In this document: in pieces, positions 33,967 through 43,992 of the stretch
Numbering within the stretch: the first letter of the stretch is position 1
How the letters are laid out: every line of letters begins with the position of its first letter
Assembly: GCA_023623175.1 (NCBI GenBank)
Contig: JAMNXU010000020.1
Location: forward strand, 1 to 64,000
DNA: 64,000 nucleotides
Source of the DNA: Bacillota bacterium
GTDB lineage: Bacteria > Bacillota > Clostridia > Acetivibrionales > JAMNXU01
Reading direction: 5' to 3'
The notes under the pieces: model-generated
Told to the model about the DNA's origin: nothing
Database searches by the model: none
Seen by the model: only the letters and a program-made list of their open reading frames with translations
Translations under genes and position numbers: made by a program

Positions 33967-34605
33967 ATGGTGCTTCCTACCGACTTCACCGTCGCCTACA
34001 AATGTCCCTGTTGCGGAGCCTTTGAATTTTTAAGCATATCCGTTTTTAAACTGAACAGAACCAAAACAGTCAGGGGTTGCCGGCGCTGCAAAGAATCGCT
34101 TTTTGAGACCGAAGCGCGGAGTGACGGAAGCTTTCGGTTTGATGTGCCATGTATTAGCTGCGGCGGAAGGCATGTATTTTTTCTTGACAGAAAAGCCGTT
34201 ATAAATGGCGAAACAGCCATTTTTCCGTGTGAGAGAACCGGCATGGAGATCTTTTTCACGGGCAGAGACAGCAAGGTAAGAAGCCTCGTTGACAAATTGG
34301 AAAATGAGTTGGAGAAACTCATTTCCATGTTTGGTTACGAAAGATATTTCAAAAATTCAAGGATCATGCTCGACACCCTCAACATAATTCATGACATTGC
34401 CGAAAAAAAGAAACTCTACTGCGCGTGCGGGAGTCGCGGCATAGAACTCGTACTGCTTCCCGGTGAAATCAGGCTGCAATGCAGGAACTGTTTCCTCTGG
34501 GAATCGCTTAAGGCAGCAACCAATGAAGATCTGAAGGCAACAATGCAGAGGAAAAAGATTTGCCTCAGCAGAAATTATCTTAAAGGAATTGTTTCTGAGC
34601 GATAA
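33967..34605 (+). CDS. Zinc-ribbon protein, unknown function
   Basis: About 212 residues with four Cys-pair motifs: CPCC near 13-16, CRRC near 38-41, CISC near 61-64, and CAC with CRNC in the last third. These can bind zinc. The central part (SLVDKLENELEKLISMFGYERYF) is helical. I do not recognise the family, although it lies just before rho, where Clostridia often carry such a gene. The start is uncertain: ATG at 33967 with GGGGTG upstream, TTG at 33952, or ATG at 33931 if the TAG at 33949 is read through. Confidence 0.7.
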   Translation: MVLPTDFTVAYKCPCCGAFEFLSISVFKLNRTKTVRGCRRCKESLFETEARSDGSFRFDVPCISCGGRHVFFLDRKAVINGETAIFPCERTGMEIFFTGRDSKVRSLVDKLENELEKLISMFGYERYFKNSRIMLDTLNIIHDIAEKKKLYCACGSRGIELVLLPGEIRLQCRNCFLWESLKAATNEDLKATMQRKKICLSRNYLKGIVSER

Positions 34606-34775
34606 AATCAGGGTAATTGACAAATTGTTGGGGAAATGATATACTTTCTCATTGGTAATTGAGACCTTTCTTCAGGTTACCGCAATCCCCGCGCAGATGT
34701 TTTTATCTTCCTGCTATGATTTATTCCCAGGACAATGGAAATAAATAAACAAAAAATTGAATAAGGCGGTGTTTT

Positions 34776-36668
34776 ATGGAAGAAGTAAATCTGGAGAAAA
34801 AGACTCTGGAAGACTTACGTTTTATTGCAAAAATGCTTGGAATCAAGAATATTGCAAAATATAGGAAAAAAGAACTCATTGATGTAATCAAAGAGACTGC
34901 CATGGCCGATGCGAAAAAGCAGGAGGCTTTGGCAGCCCGGTCCGATGCTGAGCAAAAAACGGATGATGCCGGAGTGAAGGAAGAAGGAGATAAAGTCTCC
35001 GAAGAACGCGAAGTAGCCAAAGAAGCTGAAGAAGAAGTTAAAGAAGCGGACAGGGAAGCTGTAAAAGAGGAAAGCAGGGAAGAAACAAAGGAAGTTAAAG
35101 AAGAAGCTAAAGAAAAAGCCAGGGAAGAAGAAAAATCCGCTGCCGCTGCGGAAGAGCCCGTTGTTAAAAAGTCGAGAAGGGGAAGACCCAGGAAAAATCC
35201 CATTTTAACCGAAGCGCCTGTTCAGACTGTTGCTCCTGATCTGGCAGAACGCAAGGAAGAAGCGGAAGAAGAAAAGAAGGAAGAAGAAAAGAAAGAAGAA
35301 GTTAAGAAAGAAGAAGATAAGAAGGAAGAGTACGTCGAGTCGCGGGTAACAGAAGCAGTCCAGGCGACGGTTGAAGAACAGGTAAAAGAGTCTGAAGCCA
35401 AACCCGAATCAAGGGAAAAGTCTACAGCAGAACCTGTGGAAAAACAGGTTTCTGAATCCAGGGAATCTCAAAGACAGCACGAATTTAAAAAGGATACGGA
35501 AGGTCAGCCCAATTTCTACTACAAAAAAATTGAGAGCGATGATCCGGTTGAAGGAGTACTTGAGGTTTTGCCCGACGGTTACGGCTTTTTGAGAAGCCAG
35601 AATTACCTGTCGGGGCCCAAGGATGTTTATGTTTCCCCGTCCCAGATTCGTCGCCTTGGACTTAAAACCGGTGACTGGATCAGGGGAAAAGGAAGGATAC
35701 CGAACGACGGTGAAAAATTCCAGGCGCTCCTTTATGTACAATCCGTTAACGGCGATCCTCCAGAAGTGGCAGCAAAAAGAGTCCCGTTTGAAAATCTTAC
35801 GCCCATATTCCCGAATGTCAGGATAACACTTGAAACCGAACCGCGCGAATATGCCACGCGCCTGATAGATCTTATCGCTCCCATAGGCAAGGGACAGCGC
35901 GGAATGATAGTTTCACCGCCCAAAGCCGGTAAAACCGTGCTTCTTAAGAAAATCGCCAATGCAATAACGACCAATTATCCGGACATGGAACTCATTGTAT
36001 TACTGATTGACGAACGTCCGGAAGAAGTCACCGACATGCAGAGATCAATCAAGGGCGAGGTATTGTATTCAACCTTCGACGAGGTGCCAGAACACCATAT
36101 CAAGGTTGCGGAAATGGTCCTTGAAAGAGCCCAGAGGCTCGTCGAGCAAAAGAGGGACGTTGTAATTTTACTCGACAGCATAACAAGGCTTGCAAGGGCT
36201 TACAACCTGACAATTCCCCCTACCGGCAGGACGTTGTCGGGCGGTCTTGATCCGGGCGCGCTGCATAAGCCCAAGAGATTTTTCGGCGCGGCAAGGAACA
36301 TAGAAAACGGAGGCAGCCTCACCATTATTGCCACGGCGCTTATAGATACCGGAAGCCGCATGGATGACGTTATCTATGAAGAATTCAAGGGAACGGGCAA
36401 CATGGAGCTGCATCTTGACAGGAAACTGTCTGAAAAGAGAATTTTCCCTGCAATTGACATAAACAGATCGGGTACGCGGCGGGAAGAACTGCTGCTGTCA
36501 CAGAAAGAGCTTGAAAGCATCTGGGCCATAAGGAAAGCCATGAGCAACATGGGAACGGCCGAGGTTACGGAAATGCTGATAAACAGGCTCACGCAGACCA
36601 AGAGTAACGAGGAATTCGTAAACAGTATCAACACTGCATTTCTCGACAGTAATAAGTGGGCATTATAG
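34776..36668 (+). CDS. rho: Transcription termination factor Rho
   Basis: A 630-residue RNA-dependent hexameric helicase that ends transcripts. An N-terminal Rho_N (SAP-like) helical domain covers 1-45. About 210 residues, very rich in Glu, Lys and Ala, are inserted before the cold-shock RNA-binding domain, which starts near 258 ([15 protein letters not shown]). The motor has Walker A PPKAGKT near 381-387, [11 protein letters not shown] and [14 protein letters not shown]. The insertion contains an AT-hook-like [12 protein letters not shown] stretch. Such insertions occur in Clostridia and Actinobacteria and can bind RNA or phase separate; that is family knowledge. The terminator that follows is intrinsic. 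Confidence 0.95.
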   Translation: MEEVNLEKKTLEDLRFIAKMLGIKNIAKYRKKELIDVIKETAMADAKKQEALAARSDAEQKTDDAGVKEEGDKVSEEREVAKEAEEEVKEADREAVKEESREETKEVKEEAKEKAREEEKSAAAAEEPVVKKSRRGRPRKNPILTEAPVQTVAPDLAERKEEAEEEKKEEEKKEEVKKEEDKKEEYVESRVTEAVQATVEEQVKESEAKPESREKSTAEPVEKQVSESRESQRQHEFKKDTEGQPNFYYKKIESDDPVEGVLEVLPDGYGFLRSQNYLSGPKDVYVSPSQIRRLGLKTGDWIRGKGRIPNDGEKFQALLYVQSVNGDPPEVAAKRVPFENLTPIFPNVRITLETEPREYATRLIDLIAPIGKGQRGMIVSPPKAGKTVLLKKIANAITTNYPDMELIVLLIDERPEEVTDMQRSIKGEVLYSTFDEVPEHHIKVAEMVLERAQRLVEQKRDVVILLDSITRLARAYNLTIPPTGRTLSGGLDPGALHKPKRFFGAARNIENGGSLTIIATALIDTGSRMDDVIYEEFKGTGNMELHLDRKLSEKRIFPAIDINRSGTRREELLLSQKELESIWAIRKAMSNMGTAEVTEMLINRLTQTKSNEEFVNSINTAFLDSNKWAL

Positions 36669-36708
36669 CAGTTGGTCTGTGCAATAAAATAATGCAACAA
36701 AAATAACT

Positions 36709-36760
36709 AAAGCTAAGCTGCGCTCCATTTTTCTGGTTCAGCTTAGCTTTCTTATTTTTT
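36709..36760 (+). terminator. Intrinsic terminator of rho
   Basis: AAAGCTAAGCTG pairs perfectly with CAGCTTAGCTTT across an 18-base loop, followed by CTTATTTTTTAA. Confidence 0.85.
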
Positions 36761-36920
36761 AACGTTTTATTTTCATACCTGTATAAATATTTCGCGTAAT
36801 CAATATTTCTCTTAAATAATATTTTCTCTTTATCTTATTTCAATTTTACTTAATTTGGACAAGAATATTAAAATCACAGGTCAAAATACTTTATCGGCTG
36901 CTTTAAACAAAAATCCAAGT

Positions 36921-36947
36921 GGGACAAGAGAACCGTCCCCGTGTCCC
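36921..36947. repeat. Single GGGACA palindrome
   Basis: One full copy, 27 bases, placed three bases from the stop codon of the minus-strand LuxR gene. It could act as that gene's 3' hairpin. Confidence 0.85.
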
Positions 36948-36950
36948 ATG

Positions 36951-39900
36951 TTATATCAAATTTAGTTCTTTCGCTTTCTGGACCGCCTGGACCCTCCTGT
37001 TGACATTCAGTTTGCCGTATATGTTCCTGACGTGGGTTTTTACGGTGTTGACGGACATGTAAAGGTTCTGGCTTATTTCCATGTTGGAAAGGCCCTGGGC
37101 AATGAGCCTTATAACCTCTATTTCCCTCTCGGTCAGCGGTTCTATCAAATTATGTTCTGAATGCCGGGTACCGGCGGGAACCTCGGAAATATAGCTTTGC
37201 AGCTTCCTGGCGAAAGCTATCTGCGTCGCCAGGAGCTTTAAGGCTTCAAGGCGCTGGGACGTGAAAACTCCGGGCAAGAAGTTGTTTTCGAGGTATATGA
37301 CGCCGGAGGGAATGCCCTGCAACAACAGCGGCACGCAGGCAATGGATTTTGGATTGGATTCGGATATATACGGGTCATTGGAAAATATTCCAAAATCCTC
37401 CCCGAGGTTTATCGCGACGGTGTCGGAAGTCCTGGCAACATAATTCACTACGGACATTGATACTTCGTTATATTCGCTGAGCGGCACCGTTTTCGCCTTC
37501 GACCTCGTGTCGTCGGAAGTCTTAAGCGCCTCAATGAACAATTCGCCGTCCTTTTCGAAAATAAGGCAGCCGCTGTCCGCGCCCATGCTTTTGACTATGA
37601 TGTCCAGGAAGCCTTCCAGCAGAGCGTTTATGTCAGTTTCGTTCGTGATGCTTTCGACCGCTTTTTTAACAAGGTATGAATCAAATTCGGTGATGGCCGT
37701 TCCGGCAGAAGGCGCCGAATAATTCAGCATGCTGCTGATCGCTTTGCCGGTTTGGATTGCCGTGTTTTCCGGCGCAAATTCGCCGAGAACGTCAGAATAC
37801 CTGTTTTTCAGATCATTGACCTTGTTCGCCGCGCCCCATTTTCCGTAAGCATTGCATGCATCCTCCAAATAGGTTTTTGCAACCTTTTCCATACCGCGGC
37901 CGAGGTAAAATTTGCCCGCAAGCTCACAGGCAAGTGCTTCATTTTGAATATAACCATAGGTTCTTGCTGAACTGATGGCCTTTTCATAAAGCAACATGGC
38001 CTTTTCCGTCTCGTTCAGAAGGCTTGCCGCCTGGGCGCACACGAGCAGGTACTTGTGCTCGAAATTGTCTTTGCAGGACGCGGCCCATTTTTCCAGCCTG
38101 CGAATGTTATTTCTCAAGATTCTTCTGTAATATTTTTTCTCCCTTGCCGGCAATTCCGGGAAAACAGCCGTTATAACCAGCGATTCGTAGAAGAAAAATT
38201 CTGAATAAACCAAAAAGCCGATGATAGAACCTAGCAGCGGCCGTATTTTCTGCGCGAGCTCCAGTGCGGATCTGTAGTCGCCGGCCATGTAGCGCAGGTG
38301 CATTTTGGCCCAGTAATATGTTGCCAGCGATGAATTGTCTTCCTTCACCAGGTTCAAAATTTCATCCCTGTCAAGTTCTGCCGCACCGTCGGCAAGCGAG
38401 CCTGACCTGCGCCCCGTCATCGCGGAAACGACTTTATCGTAAATAGTAATACTGACCAGGAGAAAGAAGTGCTTTATTTTTTTAAGCAACTCGTTTTTTT
38501 CGCGGATGAATTCTTCGACATGTTCCAGCCTGGTTCCTGTGATATAAAGATTTTCGGTAAGAACGCAGTCGGCATAGCCGGCAATTACGAGGTTGCCAGA
38601 CTCATTTCCTGCCGCTGAGGCTTTTCTGAGATAATCGAGCGCGAGCGCCGCATGGTTCGTCCAGTGATGAATCAGTGCTCCTACTACAAAATATATGATG
38701 CACTTGTAGGAACTGAGGTCGTATTTCTCCGCGAGCCGGACGCAGAGCTGGGCAAACCTGTCCCCGGTCCTGTAGTCTCCGAAAACGATGCCGCTGGTAA
38801 TGCCGTATCCCAGGTAGCCCACTGGAGCAACTTCGCTGTTTCCGGAGCGGAGAACGTAGTTGCCCGTTTTCAGAATGATAAAACTGTACAAGTCGGGGAA
38901 AACGGCCATGCTGACATAGCACAGGCGCGCCAGCAGCTCCGAGATTTTCTTCTGCTTTATTTCTTTCATCTCAGGCAGGAGGTAAAGGTCTTCGACGGTC
39001 CTGTTGCGCATGAACCATTTATATAAAACCAGTTCCTTAGCATAATGAAGCGCAGCGGGACGCAGCGGTATCTTCATACCCAGGTCCTGGAGCGCGCGGA
39101 GTCCGGTGTATGTTGCCTCTGCAAACTTTCCCACGCCCGCATACAGCGTCATTTTTAATCCGTAAACATCGGCGCGGTCGATATCTGACCGCGATTTTTC
39201 AAGGATAAAATCAAACAGCTTCTCGGCTGATTCTTCATCTTCGCACAGGTACAGCGCCTGGGCATATTCCAGGTACAGCTCAAAGCTGAGGCGGTAGTCG
39301 GATTCCCATGCATTGTCCTGGATCAGCTCCCTGGCGCATCTGAAATATTCTAGCGCTGAAGCGTATGCGCCGGAAGCCCTCGCCTTGCGCCCCGCCAGCA
39401 GGTTGAACCTTGCCAGCGTCAGCCTTTTCCCGGAATCCTGTATTAACTCCAGGCCGCGGTTGAAGTGGTCCATCATGGCGAGGATATTTTCTTCGAAATT
39501 GCTTCCGCGCATATTCATATTATTTAAGAGGTAGGAACCTATCATTACATGATTCTGCTTTTTCTCTTCTTCCGTGACAAGGGAATAGGCTGCCTGCTGG
39601 ACCTTGTCATGAAGAAACTCGTACAGCAAATCGTTTTGGGACTGTTTATTATGGACCTGCTGACCCGGGGCTGAAGCTGTTTCTTCCGTTTCAGCGGCGA
39701 TAATCAGGCCTTCATGAACGGCCGGTATAAGGGTCCTGGCCGTTTCTTCCACTGATTTGCCGCAAAAGGCGGCAAGGGAATTGAGGTCAAACCTGTTGCC
39801 ACAGCAGGAGGCCAGCTTGACGAGTTCCCGGGTTTCCCCCGGAAGTCTCTGGATCTTGCTCAATATAAGATCCATGATGTCTTCGTTTTGCCGGAAAGCC

Positions 39901-41681
39901 TGGATGGATTCGAGATCCCAGTGCCAGCGCTCATGCCTGCTGTCATAGTACAACAGCCCTTCATCATGTATTATCTGAAGGATCTGTTTTAGGGAGAAAG
40001 GATTGCCTGCCGATTTACGGTACAGGCATCGTGTAAGAGAGTCAATATCCGGGAGCAGCGTTCCCAGCGAATCTGTCACAAAATTCTCCGCTTCCTGCAT
40101 CCGGAGCGGTGAAAGCTGTATATGTAACCTGCTGACCAGGTTATCTTCCGGGCTCCTGGCCTTTATAACATTAAGCAGCGGGTGCTCTTCGCCTAGCTCA
40201 TTTTCGCGGTATGCGCCCACTATTAGCAAATGGCTCAGGTCCGTGTCGCGCATGAGAAACTCCAGAAGCTTTATCGACGCGCGGTCGGCCCACTGGAGGT
40301 CATCGAGAAAAAGCACAAGCGGATGGTTCTTCCATAAAAATACCTTTATAAAATCCTTAAAAACATTCAAGAAACGGGTTTCCGCTTCCTGGGGCGGCAG
40401 TGGTTCCACGGGCTGCTGCATGCCCACTATCCATTCCAGCTCCGGTATAATTTCGGTAACAACCGCGCAATTGCGGCCGATGGAGTGCAAAATCCTGTTT
40501 TTCCACCATGTAAGCGTCTTGGTGCTTTCGGTCATCAGCTGCCTTGCGAGATTGCTGAAAGCATCGATATAAGGGGCATAGGGGATGTTTTTTCTGAGCT
40601 GGTCTACTTTTCCCGCAATAAAATAGCCTTTTCCGGCTGTGACGGCTTGGAGGCTTTCATTAACCAGCATAGTTTTTCCGATGCCGGGTTCGCCGCTTAC
40701 AAACACGATTTCAAAGGCTCCCCTGCAAACGCGGCTGAAAGCAGCCCTGAGCATCTCCGTTTCCTCATTTCTGCCGTAAAAGGCGTTGCTCAGGCGAAGT
40801 TGCGCGGATTTATCCTTTTTTGCAATGTCAATATGCCTAATCTGCCCCGTTTTGACAAGCTGGCTCTTGCATTCCCTGAGATCGCATAAAAGCCCGTATG
40901 CGCTTTGGTACCTTTCATCCGGGTTTTTATTGAGCAGCTTCGTTATGATGTCGGAAATGGCGGGCGGGATTGCGTCGTTAACCTGATGCGGAGGTGTCGG
41001 CTTCTGCGTCAAATGGGCATACGCCCACTCGGTGGGATTATTGGCCTTAAACGGCAGCGTGCCCGTAAGCATTTCATAAAATATTACGCCGAGGGAATAA
41101 AGGTCGCTGCGCCTGTCCATGAAGATTTCAACCCGGCCTGTCTGTTCCGGCGGCATGTACTCGGGAGAACCTGCCGGACAGACCAGGGCGGAAGGCGCAA
41201 CCTGGTTTGAATGGTTGAAAAACTGCACCGCATTGCAGAAATCGGTAATATATATCTTGCCGGTGTCGGGCTTTATCAGTATGTTGTCGGGATTCAGGCT
41301 CCTGTGGATGACCCTGCTCGCGTGTATTTTTTCGATAATTTCTGCAATGCCGACGGCAATATCGACAAAATCGACGATGCCGACAGGCTGTTTTTTCAGA
41401 TGTTCGCGCAAAGTTACAGCGCCGATGTCTTCGAAAATCAGCGCAAAAACGTGTTCCGACTGATCTGCCTTGACGGGTTTTAAAATTCCTTCTATATCGA
41501 GGTTCCGCGTTATTGCGTATTCGCGCATAAAATCCGAAACTATGGCGGAATCAAATGTTTCTTCCTTTAGAACCTTGATTATAACAGGCGCCTGATCATT
41601 TATGTCGCAACCTTTATATAATTCGAAGCAATTATTTTCATTAATAAGCTCATAAATTCTGTAACCTGCTAAATCAATCAT
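36951..41681 (-). CDS. Giant regulator: pseudokinase, AAA ATPase, GAF and LuxR HTH
   Basis: A 1576-residue cytoplasmic signalling protein. Residues 1-270 are a Ser/Thr kinase fold, but the glycine loop is missing, the HRD motif is HRS (126-128) and DFG is DFC (147-149); Lys36, Asn133 and Asp147 remain. This points to a pseudokinase. From about 300 there is an AAA/STAND ATPase with Walker A GEPGIGKT at 330-337 and LVLFLDDLQWAD; then about 600 residues of TPR-like helices; a GAF domain near 1340-1490; and a LuxR HTH in the last 65 residues (LTEREIEVIRLIAQG, MSVNTVKTHVRNIY). It should bind DNA and respond to a ligand or partner. No target genes can be named. It is a single gene. Confidence 0.9.
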   Translation of the reverse strand: MIDLAGYRIYELINENNCFELYKGCDINDQAPVIIKVLKEETFDSAIVSDFMREYAITRNLDIEGILKPVKADQSEHVFALIFEDIGAVTLREHLKKQPVGIVDFVDIAVGIAEIIEKIHASRVIHRSLNPDNILIKPDTGKIYITDFCNAVQFFNHSNQVAPSALVCPAGSPEYMPPEQTGRVEIFMDRRSDLYSLGVIFYEMLTGTLPFKANNPTEWAYAHLTQKPTPPHQVNDAIPPAISDIITKLLNKNPDERYQSAYGLLCDLRECKSQLVKTGQIRHIDIAKKDKSAQLRLSNAFYGRNEETEMLRAAFSRVCRGAFEIVFVSGEPGIGKTMLVNESLQAVTAGKGYFIAGKVDQLRKNIPYAPYIDAFSNLARQLMTESTKTLTWWKNRILHSIGRNCAVVTEIIPELEWIVGMQQPVEPLPPQEAETRFLNVFKDFIKVFLWKNHPLVLFLDDLQWADRASIKLLEFLMRDTDLSHLLIVGAYRENELGEEHPLLNVIKARSPEDNLVSRLHIQLSPLRMQEAENFVTDSLGTLLPDIDSLTRCLYRKSAGNPFSLKQILQIIHDEGLLYYDSRHERWHWDLESIQAFRQNEDIMDLILSKIQRLPGETRELVKLASCCGNRFDLNSLAAFCGKSVEETARTLIPAVHEGLIIAAETEETASAPGQQVHNKQSQNDLLYEFLHDKVQQAAYSLVTEEEKKQNHVMIGSYLLNNMNMRGSNFEENILAMMDHFNRGLELIQDSGKRLTLARFNLLAGRKARASGAYASALEYFRCARELIQDNAWESDYRLSFELYLEYAQALYLCEDEESAEKLFDFILEKSRSDIDRADVYGLKMTLYAGVGKFAEATYTGLRALQDLGMKIPLRPAALHYAKELVLYKWFMRNRTVEDLYLLPEMKEIKQKKISELLARLCYVSMAVFPDLYSFIILKTGNYVLRSGNSEVAPVGYLGYGITSGIVFGDYRTGDRFAQLCVRLAEKYDLSSYKCIIYFVVGALIHHWTNHAALALDYLRKASAAGNESGNLVIAGYADCVLTENLYITGTRLEHVEEFIREKNELLKKIKHFFLLVSITIYDKVVSAMTGRRSGSLADGAAELDRDEILNLVKEDNSSLATYYWAKMHLRYMAGDYRSALELAQKIRPLLGSIIGFLVYSEFFFYESLVITAVFPELPAREKKYYRRILRNNIRRLEKWAASCKDNFEHKYLLVCAQAASLLNETEKAMLLYEKAISSARTYGYIQNEALACELAGKFYLGRGMEKVAKTYLEDACNAYGKWGAANKVNDLKNRYSDVLGEFAPENTAIQTGKAISSMLNYSAPSAGTAITEFDSYLVKKAVESITNETDINALLEGFLDIIVKSMGADSGCLIFEKDGELFIEALKTSDDTRSKAKTVPLSEYNEVSMSVVNYVARTSDTVAINLGEDFGIFSNDPYISESNPKSIACVPLLLQGIPSGVIYLENNFLPGVFTSQRLEALKLLATQIAFARKLQSYISEVPAGTRHSEHNLIEPLTEREIEVIRLIAQGLSNMEISQNLYMSVNTVKTHVRNIYGKLNVNRRVQAVQKAKELNLI

Positions 41682-41846
41682 TGACTGGATTACCTCACCG
41701 GAAAGTTACAAAACCGCTGAAAACATCATGTTCCAAAAAAACACGTGTTGATAAAAAAATATATAATTTACTTAAATTATACTAAACGCGAACGCATTAG
41801 TAAATAATGCCCGGTTTGGAAGAATAGTGTCGAATCCAAAAAACTC

Positions 41847-41875
41847 TTGATTAGACGGTCAGGTTGTGCTAAAAT
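41847..41875 (+). promoter_or_regulatory. Promoter of rpmE
   Basis: TTGATT and TAAAAT at 17-base spacing, with TGC before the -10 giving an extended element, about 100 bases before rpmE. Confidence 0.65.
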
Positions 41876-41973
41876 ATCTTTTGTCTGTTATTCGGAAACA
41901 TTTTTCAAAATAAACAATAAACACAATACGAGGCGGAAACAATCCGTTCGGCAATTGAAAGAAGGTGAAAGCG

Positions 41974-42177
41974 ATGAAGAAAGGAATACATCCCGAATAC
42001 GGTGAAGCGGTAATCAGGTGTGCCTGTGGCGAAACCATCACCACCGGTTCCACAAAAAAGGAAATGCGCGTTGAAATATGCTCCAAATGCCATCCTTTCT
42101 TTACCGGTAAGCAGAAATTTGTTGATACCGGCGGACGCGTTGACAAGTTCAAGAAGAGATTCGGCCTGGAACAATAG
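41974..42177 (+). CDS. rpmE: 50S ribosomal protein L31 (zinc-binding form)
   Basis: A 67-residue L31 of the zinc (C+) type, with Cys16 and Cys18 in RCACG and Cys36-x-x-Cys39 in ICSKCHPF. It opens MKKGIHPEY and keeps the [18 protein letters not shown] stretch. The ATG at 41974 follows GAAGGTG; an in-frame GTG three codons earlier lies within that site. In Firmicutes rpmE often follows rho, as here, though a large regulator gene on the other strand is set between them. Confidence 0.95.
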   Translation: MKKGIHPEYGEAVIRCACGETITTGSTKKEMRVEICSKCHPFFTGKQKFVDTGGRVDKFKKRFGLEQ

Positions 42178-42180
42178 TTT

Positions 42181-42212
42181 AAAAGGTTGCAAAAGCAGCC
42201 TTTTATTTTTTA
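42181..42212 (+). terminator. Terminator of rpmE
   Basis: AAAAGGTTGC pairs with GCAGCCTTTT (one G-T pair) across four A, then ATTTTTTAT. Confidence 0.8.
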
Positions 42213-42981
42213 TATGGTTATGACACTGGTATAAGGCAACTCTGGTATAAGGCAATAGCTTTGAAACAACGCAATGTCTAAGAAATAGCGCAAAGATATT
42301 GGGAGCATTACCGTTTTGATTGGCCATGACTTCGGGATTCATCCCGGAGATGTTATCATGGAAGGCATAGTCCTGCAGATTCATCCCGGAAGGCGTCGTC
42401 CGGGAAACATCATCCGGGACTTTATGGGGCTGTCAGCGCGCCCGGCTGGCGCTTTCCTTGTTTAAAGCCGAGCGATAGGCTATAATAATTCCAGAAGGTG
42501 AAGTTTTTCAAAACACAACAAATATAAATATATCAAATATAAATGATAAACAGATGAAATTGAATAAGGACACGAATTAATATGCAGATGAATTTTTAAA
42601 CTGTTAAACATATAAAACAAACTAAATACCAAACAGATTGAACAGATCAGTTAAACCGGATTATTTAAATAGATAAATTAAACAGATAATCAGATTAAAC
42701 AGTTTAAAAACAAATAAACATATATTAAACAGATTAAACAAATAAAAATATAAAACAGTTAAAACAAATAAACAAATAGACAGATAAAACCATTAATCAG
42801 ATAAAACAATTAAACAGATTTAAACAAACAGGTTTAAACAATAAAGCAGATTAAACAAATTAATCAGATTAGACAGATTAAACAGGCTGATTAAGTTGGT
42901 AAATATCTTCAACAGGTTATTTTAAAGTATATTCAGGGACAGCAGATTGAATGTCTGCCAGTCCGGTTGCAGGAGTGATAT
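42213..42981. other. Long repeat-rich gap between rpmE and the DUF1385 gene
   Basis: No gene in about 770 bases. From 42222 there is a 16-base tandem duplication (CTGGTATAAGGCAA), from 42330 a blurred repeat of ATTCATCCCGGA with GTCCGGGA, and from 42500 to 42900 an A-rich AAACAGATT repeat. Confidence 0.6.
42500..42900. repeat. A-rich AAACAGAT repeat tract
   Basis: About thirty imperfect copies of ATTAAACAGA, ATAAACAAAT and similar 8-14 base units. The plus strand is nearly free of G and rich in A. No start codon or ribosome site stands out. Confidence 0.75.
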
Positions 42982-43992
42982 ATGATTATTTCAAACAAAC
43001 CGGTTAAAAAAACAAGTATAGGTGGCCAGGCGCTGATCGAGGGTCTTCTGATGATCGGGCCGAAAAATGCGGCAATAGCGGTCAGGAAACCCGACGGCGA
43101 AATAGTAGTTGAAAAGAGACCGCTTCCTGCAAAAGGCAGGATTTCTAAAATCCCTGTTTTAAGGGGTATTGTTTCCTTCGGGCGCCAGATGGTGATGGGC
43201 GTGAAGGCCCTTATGTTTTCTGCCGATTTCTATGACATTGAAGAGGAAGAAAAGCCCGAAAAGGAAAAGAAGCCGAACCGTATCGGCGAAAAGATCCGCA
43301 ACCGTTTCAGCGGGATCGGCGAAAAAATCGACGCCTTTTTTGAACGGCTGATGGAAGGCCGGATGAAGGATGTAATGATATATGTCTCGGTCACCCTGTC
43401 AATCCTTTTCAGTATTGGTCTGTTTATACTGCTGCCCAATTTTCTCGCCGGGCTTATGCCGTTTAACAGGGACACCTGGGCGGGAAGCGTTTTCTACAAC
43501 CTGTTTGAAGGCGCAGTGAGGGTAACGCTGTTTATAACCTACCTTGTGCTGGCGTCAAGGCTCAAGGAAATGAAAAGGGTCTGGCAGTATCACGGGGCCG
43601 AGCACAAGACAATTCACTGCTACGAGGCCGGAGAAGAGCTCACCGTTGAAAACGTGATGAAATATTCCACCAAGCACCCGAGGTGCGGAACATCGTTCCT
43701 TTTTATAGTGATGATTGTAAGCATACTGGTATTTTCGCTTTTGCCCGTTTTTCCCTCGATGCTGGTCAACATGCTGTTGAGGTTCCTGCTCGTGCCGCTG
43801 GTTGCGGGCATTTCCTATGAAATAATAAAGCTTGCGGGCAGAAGCGACAGAAAAATAGTCAGGGTAATAAGCGCCCCGGGACTGGCGTTCCAGAGGTTTA
43901 CCACGCGGGAGCCCGATGAATCTCAGGTGGAGGTGGCAATCACCGCGTTTAACAATGTGCTTGTACCGGAACCGGACGCCGACAGGTGGTAG
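42982..43992 (+). CDS. DUF1385 membrane protein (YqhQ-like)
   Basis: A 336-residue membrane protein of the DUF1385 family. It starts with the family signature GGQALIEGLLMIGPKN near residues 12-27 and has YHGAEHKTIHCYEAGE near 210-225 and TKHPRCGTSFLF near 236, whose His and Cys residues may bind metal. Membrane segments cluster near 135-190 and 240-290. Function is unknown; the gene pairs with rpmE and prmC in many Firmicutes, as here. CAGGAGTGATAT gives the ribosome site. The stop codon lies in the first unit of a 30-base tandem repeat. Confidence 0.9.
   Translation: MIISNKPVKKTSIGGQALIEGLLMIGPKNAAIAVRKPDGEIVVEKRPLPAKGRISKIPVLRGIVSFGRQMVMGVKALMFSADFYDIEEEEKPEKEKKPNRIGEKIRNRFSGIGEKIDAFFERLMEGRMKDVMIYVSVTLSILFSIGLFILLPNFLAGLMPFNRDTWAGSVFYNLFEGAVRVTLFITYLVLASRLKEMKRVWQYHGAEHKTIHCYEAGEELTVENVMKYSTKHPRCGTSFLFIVMIVSILVFSLLPVFPSMLVNMLLRFLLVPLVAGISYEIIKLAGRSDRKIVRVISAPGLAFQRFTTREPDESQVEVAITAFNNVLVPEPDADRW

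Noticed and set aside
42500-42900. Replication origin or DnaA-box cluster
   Set aside because: AT-rich repeats looked tempting, but no TTATCCACA-type boxes and no dnaA/dnaN genes are near.
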